Shown here piece by piece: positions 24,520 through 34,451 of a stretch of DNA of 54,336 bases. The notes under the pieces were generated by a model. That model was given only the letters and a program-made list of their open reading frames with translations. It was not told where the DNA came from and did not search any database. Position numbers and translations under genes: made by a program. Source of the stretch: Candidatus Hodarchaeota archaeon (GTDB lineage Archaea; Asgardarchaeota; Heimdallarchaeia; Hodarchaeales; Hodarchaeaceae); NCBI GenBank assembly GCA_016839815.1, contig JAEOTM010000070.1, positions 1 to 54,336 of the forward strand, read 5' to 3'. Each line of letters begins with the position of its first letter. Positions within the stretch are counted from its first letter, which is position 1.

Positions 24520-25929
24520 TTAAGCATGAATAGGTCGGCCAAGTGCTAACAATACCGCTTCTTTTATTGCTTCATAAACCACAGGATGGGCATGTTCTAC
24601 TTTAATTATGTCCTCCGCCTTCATTCGTTTTGCAACTGCTAAAGCACCCTCTGAAATGATTTCGGTTGCAAAAGGACCAATTATATGAACTCCTACCAAT
24701 TCAGTTGTTTTGGTATCCAAAATGACTTTCACAAAACCACGGTTATGACCTGCAATAATAGCTCTACCATTACCTTGAAATGGGAACTTTCCAACTAAAA
24801 TTTCACCATACTTTTCACGTGCCTTCTCCTCAGATAATCCAACAGAGGAGACTTCGGGATTCGTGAAAATTGTACTTGGAATGGCGTGATAATTCATTTC
24901 AACGTCGTGACCGAAAGCATTTTCAACAGCCACTTCGCCTTCATGCGAAGCGGTATATGCAAGCATGGGTGAGGGAACACCTTGCACCACATCTCCTGCT
25001 GCATATATATCGGGTACATTAGTCTCCATCTTTCTATTTACGAAAATCCCTCTTTCATATTTGATACCTGCTGCTCTTAGATTTAAACCGTCTAAACAAG
25101 GAGTTCTTCCTATAGATACCAAAACGAACTCTGCATCTATATTTACTTCTTTTCCTTCTGCATCAGTAAATGTAACTCGTTTCTTTCCTCCAGGAGTATC
25201 TGAAATACGAGTCACACGAGAACTAGTATGTACTCCAATTCCGATTCTTTTAAAAGACGCTTTTAATTCCTCACCTAAGTCAGCATCTTCCATAGGGAGT
25301 AATCGCGGAAGCATTTCTACTACAGTAACTTCTGTTTCTTCGAAACATCGAAAAACACAAGCAAATTCTCCTCCTACAACTCCTCCTCCTATTACAATAA
25401 GACTTTGAGGTAGATTCCCAATTTCAAGCATTTCTTTACTTGTTAATACCTTAGCACCATCAATTCCAGGAATTGGTACAAAAAAGGGTTTACTTCCCGT
25501 AGCAATTAGTGTTTTTTTGGTAGTAATCCTATAATTCTTCTCTAATGAAGAAACTGAAATTGTGTGAGCATCTATGAAACTTCCTTCACCAATCAATACT
25601 CGAATATTGTTTTTCTTCAGAAGAAAATTGACACCTCTGACGAGACGTTTAACAATCATTATTTTTCTCTTAATAATACTTGGAAAGTCAACACCTAAGT
25701 ACTCGGACTTAAGTCCGAATCGTGCCATCTCTCGTAACGATTTGCAGTGTTTTGCAGACTCTACAAACACTTTAGTGGGGATACATCCTCGATTTAGACA
25801 GGTGCCTCCAATTTGACCTTTTTCAATCAAGACAACATTAGCTCCAAGCTGAGCTGCTCGGATGGCTGCGACATAACCCGCAGGACCTCCTCCTATAATT
25901 GTAATATCGGTAGCAATTTCTTCTTCCAT
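24520..25929 (-). CDS. lpdA: dihydrolipoamide dehydrogenase
   Basis: A 469-residue flavoprotein disulfide reductase. The FAD-binding GGGPAGY is at 13-19, the redox pair C44/C49 in GGTCLNRGC, the NAD-binding GGGVVGGEF near 180, the second FAD motif TNVPDIYAAGD near 308, and the C-terminal HAHPVVYEA with the active-site histidine and glutamate that face the partner subunit. It reoxidises dihydrolipoamide bound to E2 or glycine-cleavage H protein, making NADH (family knowledge). None of these partners is encoded within the window. The length and both catalytic cysteines indicate a functional enzyme. It stands alone between uvrB and the transporter; ATG 25929 is the start. Confidence 0.93.
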   Translation of the reverse strand: MEEEIATDITIIGGGPAGYVAAIRAAQLGANVVLIEKGQIGGTCLNRGCIPTKVFVESAKHCKSLREMARFGLKSEYLGVDFPSIIKRKIMIVKRLVRGVNFLLKKNNIRVLIGEGSFIDAHTISVSSLEKNYRITTKKTLIATGSKPFFVPIPGIDGAKVLTSKEMLEIGNLPQSLIVIGGGVVGGEFACVFRCFEETEVTVVEMLPRLLPMEDADLGEELKASFKRIGIGVHTSSRVTRISDTPGGKKRVTFTDAEGKEVNIDAEFVLVSIGRTPCLDGLNLRAAGIKYERGIFVNRKMETNVPDIYAAGDVVQGVPSPMLAYTASHEGEVAVENAFGHDVEMNYHAIPSTIFTNPEVSSVGLSEEKAREKYGEILVGKFPFQGNGRAIIAGHNRGFVKVILDTKTTELVGVHIIGPFATEIISEGALAVAKRMKAEDIIKVEHAHPVVYEAIKEAVLLALGRPIHA

Positions 25930-26166
25930 GTACTATCCTCTCTACATAGATTACTGTTGGAAAGCTTCAAATCGTTTTCATTTAAATTAATTCTTTAGTT
26001 GCATTGTATCAATTCCCTCTCCCATGTAATTTTAAACAAATTCCGTTAGACTAATGGAAAATTTTGTCAGAGAAATTTTGGAGATAAAGATTCTCAATTC
26101 TATAAAAGAAGAATGGAATTTTACTGGAAAGACAAAGATTAGATGTCTTTCAAATTTAATACTGAA

Positions 26167-28173
26167 CTATTTTCCTTTTTTCCTCTCAAGAAGTTTCGGA
26201 ACTTTTTTCTCTTTAGGGTTCTCCATTGAGAGAATCATGTCTCTAATCTCTGCTGCTTTCTCAAATTCAAGATTTTTTGCAGCGAGTTGCATTTCCTCCT
26301 TAAGCGCATTCAGGTATTCTGGCAAATCATCTTTAGCAATCTTTTCTTTTTTGATATCCGTGAAATTTGTTTCTAATTCTATCAATGGTGAACGTACTTC
26401 TTTTATGATTGTTCTGGGCGTAAGTCCTTGTTTTTCGTTAAATTTGAGTTGGATTCGTCTTCTTCGTTTTGTTTCTCTAATCGCAGATTCCATAGAATCT
26501 GAGATTGCATCTGCATAGAAAATTACTCTTCCATTAACATTTCTTGAAGCCCGGCCAATCGTTTGTATTAACGCTCGTTCATTCCGTAAGAACCCTTGTT
26601 TATCAGCATCTAGAATGGCAACCAATGAAACTTCAGGGAGATCGAGGCCTTCCCGTAATAAATTAATACCTACTAAAACGTCGAAATCCCCTAAACGGAG
26701 TGATCGTAATATATCAGTTCGTTCTAGAGTTTTTATTTCGGAATGTAAATAGCGGGATCGAATTCCTATTTCATCAAAGTAATCTGCAAGATTTTCGGCC
26801 ATTCGTTTAGTCAAGGTTGTAACTAATGTTCTTTCTCCCTTACTAGTTGTTTTTTGAATCTCACCAACTAAATCATCAATATGGTTCGGTAAATTCAAAC
26901 GAACGATAATTTCAGGATCTACAAGACCAGTAGGTCTTATTATCTGTTCTACCACATCGTTTTTTCCGCTCAGATTCAATTCGTAAGGACTAGGGGTAGC
27001 GCTAAGAAAAATCGTTGTTCCCATTTCCTCTTCAAACTCCCTAAATGTCAAGGGTCTATGATCATATGCTGATGGTAAACGAAATCCATATTCGATGAGA
27101 TTCTTTTTCCGTGAGTAATCTCCCTCTCTCATTCCTCCTACTTGGGGAACAGTCATATGTGATTCATCAATAATTAATAGGTAATCTTCTGGAAAGAAAT
27201 TAAACAGAGTAGCAGGAGGTTCCCCTGGTTCACGGCCATCAAAATATCTAGAATAATTTTCCATACCTGGAGCATAACCAATTTGATCTATCAATTCTAA
27301 GTCGTATTGGGTTCGTTGCTGTAATCTTTGGGCTTCAACTAGTTTATTCTGATTTGTTAACTCGTTCAACCGTTCTTTCAGTTCTTTTCGAATATCGCCA
27401 AGAACTGCTTGTAATTCTTCTTTTGGTCTTACATAGTGTTTTGCAGGAAAGATGTATGTTCGTTCTAGTTCTGATATTCGCTTTCCAGAAACAGGGTGAA
27501 TCAGTGAAATACGTTCAACTTCATCTCCGAATAATTCAATACGTACAGCTGTATCATCATATACTGGCCAGATATCAATGATATCACCTTTTGACCTGAT
27601 TTTTCCTCTTGTAAGTGCTACTTCATTTCTTTCATATAGAATGTCGATTAAATGGGATAAGATTTTCTCTTTCGTAATCTGCATTCCTTTATGTACAAAA
27701 AAACTCATATTCTTATAATGCTCCGGTTTTCCCAGACCATATATGCAAGATACAGACGCTACAACAAGTACATCATCTCTCTCCAACAAACTTCTTGTTG
27801 TTGACGCTCGCATCTTATCTATTTCTTCATTTATATCAAAATCCTTTTCTATGTACCGATCGGGAGTAGGTAGATATGCTTCGGGTTGATAATAATCATA
27901 AAAGGAGACAAAATATTCTACTGCATTTTCTGGAAAATACTCTTTGAATTCTTGGTATAATTGAGCTGCAAGAGTTTTATTATGAGAAATTACAAGTGTA
28001 GGACGATTAATCTTCGTTATTACGTTAGCGATTGTAAACGTCTTACCCGAACCCGTTACGCCCAATAGGGTTTGAAATTTCTTCCCTGTGTTAATTCCAT
28101 TAACTAAAGATTGGATCGCCTCAATTTGATCTCCTCGTGGTTTGAACTCGGAAACTAATTTGAAATTTGACAG
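26167..28173 (-). CDS. uvrB: excinuclease ABC subunit B, apparently starting at CTG
   Basis: The DNA damage-verifying helicase of nucleotide excision repair. Walker A is GVTGSGKT (38-45), then the tyrosine-rich beta-hairpin region (VSFYDYYQPEAYLPT), DESHMTVPQ, helicase motifs V and VI (REGLDLPE, QTIGRASRN) and the C-terminal UVR motif that binds UvrC. The first ATG/GTG/TTG codon in frame lies inside Walker A, which would delete the invariant FKLVSEF-KP-GDQ N-terminus; that region is present in frame upstream. An in-frame TGA lies at 28182-28180. Between them only CTG 28173 can serve, six bases after GGAGTGA, a near-perfect ribosome site. Starting there gives 668 residues, the normal UvrB length. 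A point error turning a codon into TGA is the alternative. Confidence 0.93.
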   Translation of the reverse strand: MSNFKLVSEFKPRGDQIEAIQSLVNGINTGKKFQTLLGVTGSGKTFTIANVITKINRPTLVISHNKTLAAQLYQEFKEYFPENAVEYFVSFYDYYQPEAYLPTPDRYIEKDFDINEEIDKMRASTTRSLLERDDVLVVASVSCIYGLGKPEHYKNMSFFVHKGMQITKEKILSHLIDILYERNEVALTRGKIRSKGDIIDIWPVYDDTAVRIELFGDEVERISLIHPVSGKRISELERTYIFPAKHYVRPKEELQAVLGDIRKELKERLNELTNQNKLVEAQRLQQRTQYDLELIDQIGYAPGMENYSRYFDGREPGEPPATLFNFFPEDYLLIIDESHMTVPQVGGMREGDYSRKKNLIEYGFRLPSAYDHRPLTFREFEEEMGTTIFLSATPSPYELNLSGKNDVVEQIIRPTGLVDPEIIVRLNLPNHIDDLVGEIQKTTSKGERTLVTTLTKRMAENLADYFDEIGIRSRYLHSEIKTLERTDILRSLRLGDFDVLVGINLLREGLDLPEVSLVAILDADKQGFLRNERALIQTIGRASRNVNGRVIFYADAISDSMESAIRETKRRRRIQLKFNEKQGLTPRTIIKEVRSPLIELETNFTDIKKEKIAKDDLPEYLNALKEEMQLAAKNLEFEKAAEIRDMILSMENPKEKKVPKLLERKKGK

Positions 28174-28179
28174 TAGGGT

Positions 28180-28220
28180 TCACTCCATTTGATCTTTTCT
28201 GAATAATGTCTTATATATTT
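28180..28220 (-). promoter_or_regulatory. uvrB TATA box and ribosome binding site
   Basis: On the minus strand AAATATATAA (28220 to 28211) is a TATA box; transcription would begin near 28188. The ribosome site GGAGTGA (28186 to 28180) then sits within the first ten bases of the message, six bases before CTG 28173. The overlapping ATG GAG TGA (28188-28180) is a two-codon reading frame at the very 5' end. Confidence 0.6.
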
Positions 28221-28317
28221 TGATGTTGGTAATAAAATCAGCTTTTTAAATGAAGAGAATTTTTCAAAAAATGGATACAGGTAATATAATTACACCAAAA
28301 AGTTCAGAGGATCAAGC

Positions 28318-28992
28318 GTGTTTGATAGAAAAATCCGAATCTCTATTCTTGGGAATACTGGTGTTGGAAAAACTACTTTAATTGACAGAATGAAAGGAAC
28401 TGATGTTAGAACTATTAAAAGCAAAAAAACTTACAATATAAATATTGAACAAAAGAAAATTCGACTCCAAAGTTCGGATTCTTATCCGTGGTATCATCCT
28501 GAAGCATATCGGAAGTATCAAATTCTAGCAATAGATAACCCAGGGGAAATTAAATACAGAAGACAATGGAGAGAAGTACTACGGACAGTTAATACTGATG
28601 GAATGTTATTCCTTCTAGACCCTCAACAGATGCTAGATAACACACGCCTTGCAATGGAAGACGCATATAACTACTTCTTAGATTCACTTGATCTCAGGCC
28701 AGATAAAGCTGATGAGAAGGCTAAAACCAAGAAATATATTTTTCACTTTGTAGTGAATAAATGTGATACTTGTTTAACATCCCCCTGCGATCCGAAAAAT
28801 TTCCATCTTACACCAGAAACAAAAGATCGAGCTGTTGAGTTTCTTTCCCATTTTGCTACGACAATTGATATATTTAAGGAGACATTTCCCAGATCAAAGT
28901 TTGGAATATCCTATATTTCCGCCCTATACAGTCCTTATAATGAGATTGATAAATTGTTTGAAATACTAAAGGTATATCTCTACGAAACTTAG
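28318..28992 (+). CDS. small GTPase (Arf/Ras-like, divergent)
   Basis: 224 residues with all G motifs: G1 GNTGVGKT (11-18), G3 as DNPGE where Ras has DTAGQ, G4 NKCD and G5 SALY. Spacing fits the Ras superfamily, but the region between G4 and G5 is enlarged (about 40 residues containing three cysteines, CDTCLTSPC) and the G3 glutamine is replaced by glutamate. Intrinsic hydrolysis may therefore be altered (inference). Start is GTG 28318; the next in-frame ATG lies beyond the P-loop. It is divergent from uvrB and convergent with an unknown gene. Confidence 0.85.
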   Translation: MFDRKIRISILGNTGVGKTTLIDRMKGTDVRTIKSKKTYNINIEQKKIRLQSSDSYPWYHPEAYRKYQILAIDNPGEIKYRRQWREVLRTVNTDGMLFLLDPQQMLDNTRLAMEDAYNYFLDSLDLRPDKADEKAKTKKYIFHFVVNKCDTCLTSPCDPKNFHLTPETKDRAVEFLSHFATTIDIFKETFPRSKFGISYISALYSPYNEIDKLFEILKVYLYET

Positions 28993-29006
28993 ATTATATT
29001 TATTTA

Positions 29007-29846
29007 TCATCTAGGGATAACAGAGGGGGCAATTAATTCTTTCACTTCATTTACTTTGAAGGTCATGGGTTCAAATGTAATTTCTAATCCTCTTTTCTTC
29101 TTTTCCGTTATTAAAGATGATTGTAGCAAACTTAACATACGGAATTTTCTAAGTAACGGGCTAATTATACTGAATGATACGCTTTGATACTCAGAAATCA
29201 GCTTGGCCTGATTAAACAAGATAGTTTGAAGATCTTGATGGAGATTCAAGAATCTAGGAAAATCACGGTTAATTACATCCAAAGCTGACTTAGATTTTTC
29301 TTCGTCATCTTCCCCATCTGTATGATATGTTCCAATTACTCGTTGTTTGAATGGAATAAAAACGTTCTTATCAAAAGTTGCAACAGTTGTCGTGATTGAA
29401 TCTTCCTGTTGCTCTGCTAATCTGTAAAACTCTTCATAGACGTTTGGATGAAAAGAGTGCAAATTATAAAATCCAGGTCCCATATCGTGATCAGAAAAAG
29501 GTAACAAATTCCCATAAATAAAATCAATAGCGGATTTCGCCAGCTTCTGACTCGAACTACTTGGTAAAAAATTGATTTCTGATCTCCCATTACAGATATC
29601 TCTAAAGAGTTGAAAACTATCAAAATTGGATTCTGGTGGGAGTTCAGTAAATTCTCCAAGACCTTCAGATGGATGTAAGACAAGAAAATCAGTTACTTTG
29701 TTTGCTAGTTTGTACTGAATCAAGTTCTGTGAGATTTCGAATTGACCTCGACGACCAACGACGAGTTGTTTTTTCCGTCCTACTATCTCAAAAGGAGGGC
29801 ACATGAAAAAATATCGTTTTTCCTTTTCCACAGGTATAATCCCCAT
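29007..29846 (-). CDS. hypothetical protein
   Basis: 279 residues, soluble, not recognised. The N-terminal part contains a strand-rich section (YFFMCPPFEIVGRKKQLVVGRRG) and the centre an aromatic, histidine-containing stretch (PFSDHDMGPGFYNLHSFHPN, about 118-137) that might bind a ligand or metal. The C-terminal half is helical. ATG 29846 is used; ATG 29804 fifteen codons in is possible. It converges on the GTPase gene with 14 bases between stops and diverges from uvrC. Nothing in it ties it to DNA repair other than position. Confidence 0.75.
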   Translation of the reverse strand: MGIIPVEKEKRYFFMCPPFEIVGRKKQLVVGRRGQFEISQNLIQYKLANKVTDFLVLHPSEGLGEFTELPPESNFDSFQLFRDICNGRSEINFLPSSSSQKLAKSAIDFIYGNLLPFSDHDMGPGFYNLHSFHPNVYEEFYRLAEQQEDSITTTVATFDKNVFIPFKQRVIGTYHTDGEDDEEKSKSALDVINRDFPRFLNLHQDLQTILFNQAKLISEYQSVSFSIISPLLRKFRMLSLLQSSLITEKKKRGLEITFEPMTFKVNEVKELIAPSVIPR

Positions 29847-30010
29847 TAGTAATTGTTATTATAGAGCTATTTAGTTTCATATTAAGGGGAATGAGACTTT
29901 TATGAGAAGTAGGTATCACCTCTTATATCTTATATCATTTCAAAGGTTATTGAATATACCAATAAATTCTAAGTTTGGTTCGTAAACTTATTCTAATGGG
30001 TATGATATGA

Positions 30011-31843
30011 GTGGGAACTCCTGTATTGCAAGCTGAACTAGCAAAGCTACCTCATCTTCCAGGGGTTTACCTTATGCTAGATGAAACAGGTAAGGTCATA
30101 TATGTAGGAGCAGCTAAGGACTTAAAAAAGCGAGTTAGCTCATACTTTAGACGTGATATTCCTGATAGAAAAACACGCAAATTAGTGGCCAATATCAAGT
30201 CATTTGATTATGAAATCCATGATTCGCGGGAAGCAGCGTTCATTCGTGAAAGAGATTTAATCCGAATCCATCATCCCCGTTATAATATTGATTGGAAAGA
30301 TGATAAAGATTACCCCCTTGTTCAGATCACGGTTCCTTCGGAAGATGAGCATTTTAGTCGTCTTTTCATCGTGCGTAGTCTGTTGAATACCCATGATTGG
30401 TTTTTTGGAAGAAAAAAAGACGTTACAGCCTTAAGATCTTCAGTTAGGATACTTCGACGTATATTTCCAGTCGCCAACAAAAGTTATTGCTTCAAAACTA
30501 AAAAAGCCTGTTTGGATTATTCAATTAAGAGGTGTAGTGCTCCATGTGTAGGGAAGATTTCCTTAAAGGATTATCAGCATATCGTTGATGAACTTATTCT
30601 GTTTCTTAAAGGCAAAAGAAAAGATCTATTGGAACTATTATATCGTGAGATGAACCTTCAGGCTGAAAAACTTAACTTTGAAGGGGCAGCGAAGATTCGT
30701 GATAGAATTTCACAAATTGAACGTACCATTGCCACACAAAAGAGTTTCACAATTCCAAGAGAAAAAGATATGATAATTCTTCTCTCAGAAGATAATCATT
30801 ATCTATTACTGAATTTTTGGATCGAAAATGATGAGATTGTCAATATTGAGGAGAGAAATTGGGGACAATTAAATTCTCTATCTGAGACAGAGATCATGAA
30901 AAGTTACATTCAAAATTTCTATTTAGATTCAGATTTTATACCTCTCATAATAGAATCTTCAGTCAATATCAAAGAAGATCAAGAAACTCTTGAGATTTGG
31001 TTGTCTAAAAGACAAGGCAAGACAGTACAATTAGTGTTTTCTCCTAAATCCCAGAAAAGTAAAATTTTGAAACCAATTGTTTTGAAAAAGCAGTTTGAAC
31101 TTGGGGAGCAGGTACGAAAACAAAAGAGAAAGGTGGAACTAAAAAAAGGGGCACTTAATGAGTTGAAGGAGCGACTGGAGTTAGAAACTATACCCAATCG
31201 AATTGAAACGTATGATATTTCCAACCTTCAGGGACAATTACCAGTTGGCTCGATGGTTGTTTTTTTAGAAGGGGTACCACAAAAATCTCAGTATCGTAAA
31301 TTTAAAATCAAATCCTTACCTCCTGAACCAAACGATGTTGCAATGATGCAAGAAGTAATACAACGACGTCTTAAACACAAAGATAAGAAATTTGCTAATG
31401 AATTACCAGATTTATTCGTAATAGATGGGGGAAAACCACAAGTTAATGCTGTTTGGAGGATTTTATCTCATTTAAATGAGAACATTCCTGTTATTGGAAT
31501 AGCAAAAAGAGATGAGGAGGTTTTTCTTCCTCAAAGAAGTAATCCAGTTCCATTTCCTGCTGATAGTCCTGCTTTAAGACTATTGAAACAAACACGAGAT
31601 GAAGCTCACCGTTTTGCGATTACTTATCATAAGAAGCGACGTGTTCTACAAAAGAAATCAGGATTGGATACTATCCCTGGAGTGGGAGCAAAACGAAGGA
31701 AGAATCTACTAACCCATTTTGATAGTATCGAAAAAATTAGCAAAGCAAGTGTGGAGGAACTTTGTCAGGTGGATGGAATTAATCGTTCAATTGGAGAAAA
31801 AATTTATTTGCATTTCAACACAAATCCCGTGAAAGAAAAATAA
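30011..31843 (+). CDS. uvrC: excinuclease ABC subunit C
   Basis: The dual-incision nuclease of nucleotide excision repair. The GIY-YIG domain is at 12-95 (LPGVYLMLDETGKVIYVGAA, R in RERDLIR), a cysteine cluster follows near 165-180 (SYCFKTKKACLDY, CSAPCVG), the UVR motif that binds UvrB near 215-245 (NFEGAAKIRDRI), the RNase H-like endonuclease domain near 390-530 (ETYDISNLQG with the catalytic aspartate, FVIDGGKPQ), and the (HhH)2 domain at the end (IPGVGAKRRKNLL). Length 610 is normal. GTG 30011 is required because TGA directly precedes it. uvrB lies 1.8 kb away on the other strand; uvrA is not in the window. Confidence 0.95.
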   Translation: MGTPVLQAELAKLPHLPGVYLMLDETGKVIYVGAAKDLKKRVSSYFRRDIPDRKTRKLVANIKSFDYEIHDSREAAFIRERDLIRIHHPRYNIDWKDDKDYPLVQITVPSEDEHFSRLFIVRSLLNTHDWFFGRKKDVTALRSSVRILRRIFPVANKSYCFKTKKACLDYSIKRCSAPCVGKISLKDYQHIVDELILFLKGKRKDLLELLYREMNLQAEKLNFEGAAKIRDRISQIERTIATQKSFTIPREKDMIILLSEDNHYLLLNFWIENDEIVNIEERNWGQLNSLSETEIMKSYIQNFYLDSDFIPLIIESSVNIKEDQETLEIWLSKRQGKTVQLVFSPKSQKSKILKPIVLKKQFELGEQVRKQKRKVELKKGALNELKERLELETIPNRIETYDISNLQGQLPVGSMVVFLEGVPQKSQYRKFKIKSLPPEPNDVAMMQEVIQRRLKHKDKKFANELPDLFVIDGGKPQVNAVWRILSHLNENIPVIGIAKRDEEVFLPQRSNPVPFPADSPALRLLKQTRDEAHRFAITYHKKRRVLQKKSGLDTIPGVGAKRRKNLLTHFDSIEKISKASVEELCQVDGINRSIGEKIYLHFNTNPVKEK

Positions 31844-31862
31844 ATTGGTTCATAGACTCTGG

Positions 31863-34451
31863 TTATTCTTCTTTCTTCACTTTCCCACCGATTTGAGTTG
31901 CAGTTTCTTTTATCAGAGATAAAATCATTTTATTCTTAATTTCTTCAGGGTTTTTTAAGTGAATTGTCATCCCTAACTGATACTGTCCTTTATTCTTTTC
32001 TAAAGGCTCGATAATTCCTTTTTTTATTAATTGAAGCTCTTTAAGATTTAAATTCGAAAAATCGAACAGAATTTCCCTCTGGTTATCATCCAATTGATCT
32101 TTCGCTTGTTCATTTTTTGATTCGGTTGATGTACCGTGAAAATCATCTGGAATTTCTAATATTTCTGTGCTATCAAAAGAAATGTCAATCGTAGATAATG
32201 CCTCCTTCTTAGAAATTGAACTTGTACCAACTTCTGACAAGAATTCTAAGGTGAAAATCTTGGTTTTGATTCCTTCAAGTATTGCATTTCGAAGAATTTG
32301 CACTTTCATTAGTTTAGGCATGTTTAAATTTTTTAAAAATTGATCTAGTATACTGAGTGTATCGATCTTCCTCTTTTCTTTAAAAAAATATCTCTTAATA
32401 TATTGTGGTCTGATATAATTTACAATAACTTCGTCTTTGATAAGTTCTCCAATCATCCACTCAAGGAATGGATTACCAGGGGACTTTGGGGGACTTAAGT
32501 GATAATGGTTAATACTATCAGTAAACTCTAAATAAATCCGATTAAATGAAAATGTAGCTTCCTTCTTTATCGCTTTTAATCGAAGGTTGAGATTTTTTTG
32601 TTCCACACGGGTCAATCTAGTATTCTCTTTATCTTGAATCAGTTTCTCGATTGCTTTTTTTTCTTGAATGATAGTTTTTAATCCATAAAAATTCGTAGTG
32701 TTAACCTGAGCTATTAATATTGTATTCTGGTATTTTCTGAATCTTTCACCTCTGGATTGGATCCATGATTTAATTTCTAGCTCTTCTCGATCTGGTGAAG
32801 CAAAAACAAGCTTGAGTTTAGGATTATCAGGGATTCTATCAGAAGATTGTGGCCACACAATAACATTTATTGGAAATTCAACTCTCTGTGAGGAGATCTT
32901 GTCCTTAATTTCTTTCAATGCTTCTTCTTCAAGTTTATTTTTTAGATCTTTAATTTTAAAGTTAATATTCACCTTCTCCGATAGTAAATGTCTTCTATCT
33001 TTTGTGTGAAGAAATTCCATGGATTGTGTAAGATAATTAATTACTTCCGAGATTAATATTAAGTCAATATCAGGTTTCCAAACAGCTAAATTGATTTCTT
33101 GAAAATTTACTCCAATGTTATTATTTTTGGGGATAGAATATAAGAATATTGTAGATATAATCTTATTTCCTAATTTTTTCCATTCCCTCGAATCAGATTT
33201 TAAGTCTGTTGATTCTTTGAATACTTTTAATTCATAATTTAAAATTTCTATAAATTTTAATGGGAGGTGGCGATAATAAAAGGATTTTTGCGACTTTTGT
33301 TGATAGAGAATATCAGAAGGTGTGATTATTGGGTTATTACTCTTTTTTTGTTGTTGATCAAATAGGACCTTAGCTAGGATACTTAAAATTGTCCGAGTAC
33401 CTTGGAATGAAGGTAATTTACTCCAATTATCGATAAGTAACTCAACTGTCGATGGGTGGAAGGGAAATGAGTTTTCTAAAAGAGAGGAATAAGAACTTGT
33501 TGAGGAGTGGGGAGGAAACTCTGTTTTATTGTCAATATAATATGAGGAAATGTCCGAAACTATTTTGCTCAAAGATTCAGCATCGATTATATCGTCGATT
33601 AACTTCTTCCTGACAATTTGGAATAAGTCAGATCGCTCTGAAGGTATAATTAAGGAGTCAAGGCGTGATAATATATGATCAATTTCTATCAAAAGAGGTT
33701 TTTCTTTATCTCCAGTCTCTTCGTATTCTCTTTCGGGTAATGATATAATTAAAACTGATTTTTCTAGCGATCGTAAGCATTCGGATAATTCTTGAAGGAA
33801 AATCAGTGTTTGGAGGCCGAGATTGGACTTAGTAACAGTAACTCCTTTTGCCTTTGTGATATACTCTGTAAATTCATCCAATAGGATGATTACAGGTTGA
33901 TAGGAAGATAAAAGCGATAGTAGAGTAGTCTTCCCAGGGGAAATTCGTTCTTGGTCATTTTCTCGTAAGGAGTTGAATTCCTCAATTCCACCTAATTGGT
34001 ATGCAAGTTCACCCCAAAGTGTAGAAATCCTAATATTTTCTACTTTACGCCCTTTTATTGGGTTTAAATGTGTTCCTAACATTCTGACAATTTTGGGTGA
34101 GAAATTGTGGGGAAATTTTGTTATTTTCCCATCAAAAAATCGTTGGTTGGTCAATAAATGATGAACAGCAATTATACCATGTGTTTTTCCTCCCCCAAAT
34201 TGCGATTGTAGTCTGATTACACTATTACCTTCGCCTGTAGTAATTTTCATAAGAACAGATTCGAGAAATTGAATTAAACCACTCGTAAAGTGGGTAGTTT
34301 TAACAAAAAGTTCTGGATCTTGATAGATCGGATGAGCTGTTCCTGTTAAAACATCGCCCAGATCCGCTACGAATAACTCCTCTTGGTTACCTAGAGATTC
34401 TATGAATGGATATGGTTTAACAACTTTAAACCATGGTTGCATAATTTTCAA
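31863..34451 (-). CDS. DUF499-type AAA+ superfamily ATPase
   Basis: 862 residues. The N-terminal third is a P-loop ATPase with Walker A FGGGKT (85-90, in QSQFGGGKTHG) and Walker B ILLDEFTEYI (D192, E193), the form seen in DUF499 proteins. The remaining two thirds are mixed helices and strands with a charged coiled segment near 590-660. DUF499 ATPases are often found with DUF1156 DNA methyltransferases in suspected defence loci (general knowledge), but no methyltransferase, helicase or nuclease partner is beside this one. It is convergent with uvrC (19 bases between stops). ATG 34451 is the probable start, although ATG 34442 is three codons later. Confidence 0.8.
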   Translation of the reverse strand: MKIMQPWFKVVKPYPFIESLGNQEELFVADLGDVLTGTAHPIYQDPELFVKTTHFTSGLIQFLESVLMKITTGEGNSVIRLQSQFGGGKTHGIIAVHHLLTNQRFFDGKITKFPHNFSPKIVRMLGTHLNPIKGRKVENIRISTLWGELAYQLGGIEEFNSLRENDQERISPGKTTLLSLLSSYQPVIILLDEFTEYITKAKGVTVTKSNLGLQTLIFLQELSECLRSLEKSVLIISLPEREYEETGDKEKPLLIEIDHILSRLDSLIIPSERSDLFQIVRKKLIDDIIDAESLSKIVSDISSYYIDNKTEFPPHSSTSSYSSLLENSFPFHPSTVELLIDNWSKLPSFQGTRTILSILAKVLFDQQQKKSNNPIITPSDILYQQKSQKSFYYRHLPLKFIEILNYELKVFKESTDLKSDSREWKKLGNKIISTIFLYSIPKNNNIGVNFQEINLAVWKPDIDLILISEVINYLTQSMEFLHTKDRRHLLSEKVNINFKIKDLKNKLEEEALKEIKDKISSQRVEFPINVIVWPQSSDRIPDNPKLKLVFASPDREELEIKSWIQSRGERFRKYQNTILIAQVNTTNFYGLKTIIQEKKAIEKLIQDKENTRLTRVEQKNLNLRLKAIKKEATFSFNRIYLEFTDSINHYHLSPPKSPGNPFLEWMIGELIKDEVIVNYIRPQYIKRYFFKEKRKIDTLSILDQFLKNLNMPKLMKVQILRNAILEGIKTKIFTLEFLSEVGTSSISKKEALSTIDISFDSTEILEIPDDFHGTSTESKNEQAKDQLDDNQREILFDFSNLNLKELQLIKKGIIEPLEKNKGQYQLGMTIHLKNPEEIKNKMILSLIKETATQIGGKVKKEE

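Noticed and set aside
26054..26518. 154-codon plus-strand ORF opposite the end of uvrB
   Set aside because: Most of it is the antisense of the uvrB coding region; protein composition is typical of a shadow frame.
26167..28065. uvrB as an N-terminally truncated gene starting inside the Walker A motif
   Set aside because: The missing 36 residues are present in frame upstream and match the conserved UvrB N-terminus, so the gene is whole and only the start codon is unusual.
31863..34451. A defence island around the DUF499 ATPase
   Set aside because: Neighbours are uvrC, a cupin and a hydrolase; no methyltransferase, nuclease, helicase, toxin or mobile element is present.
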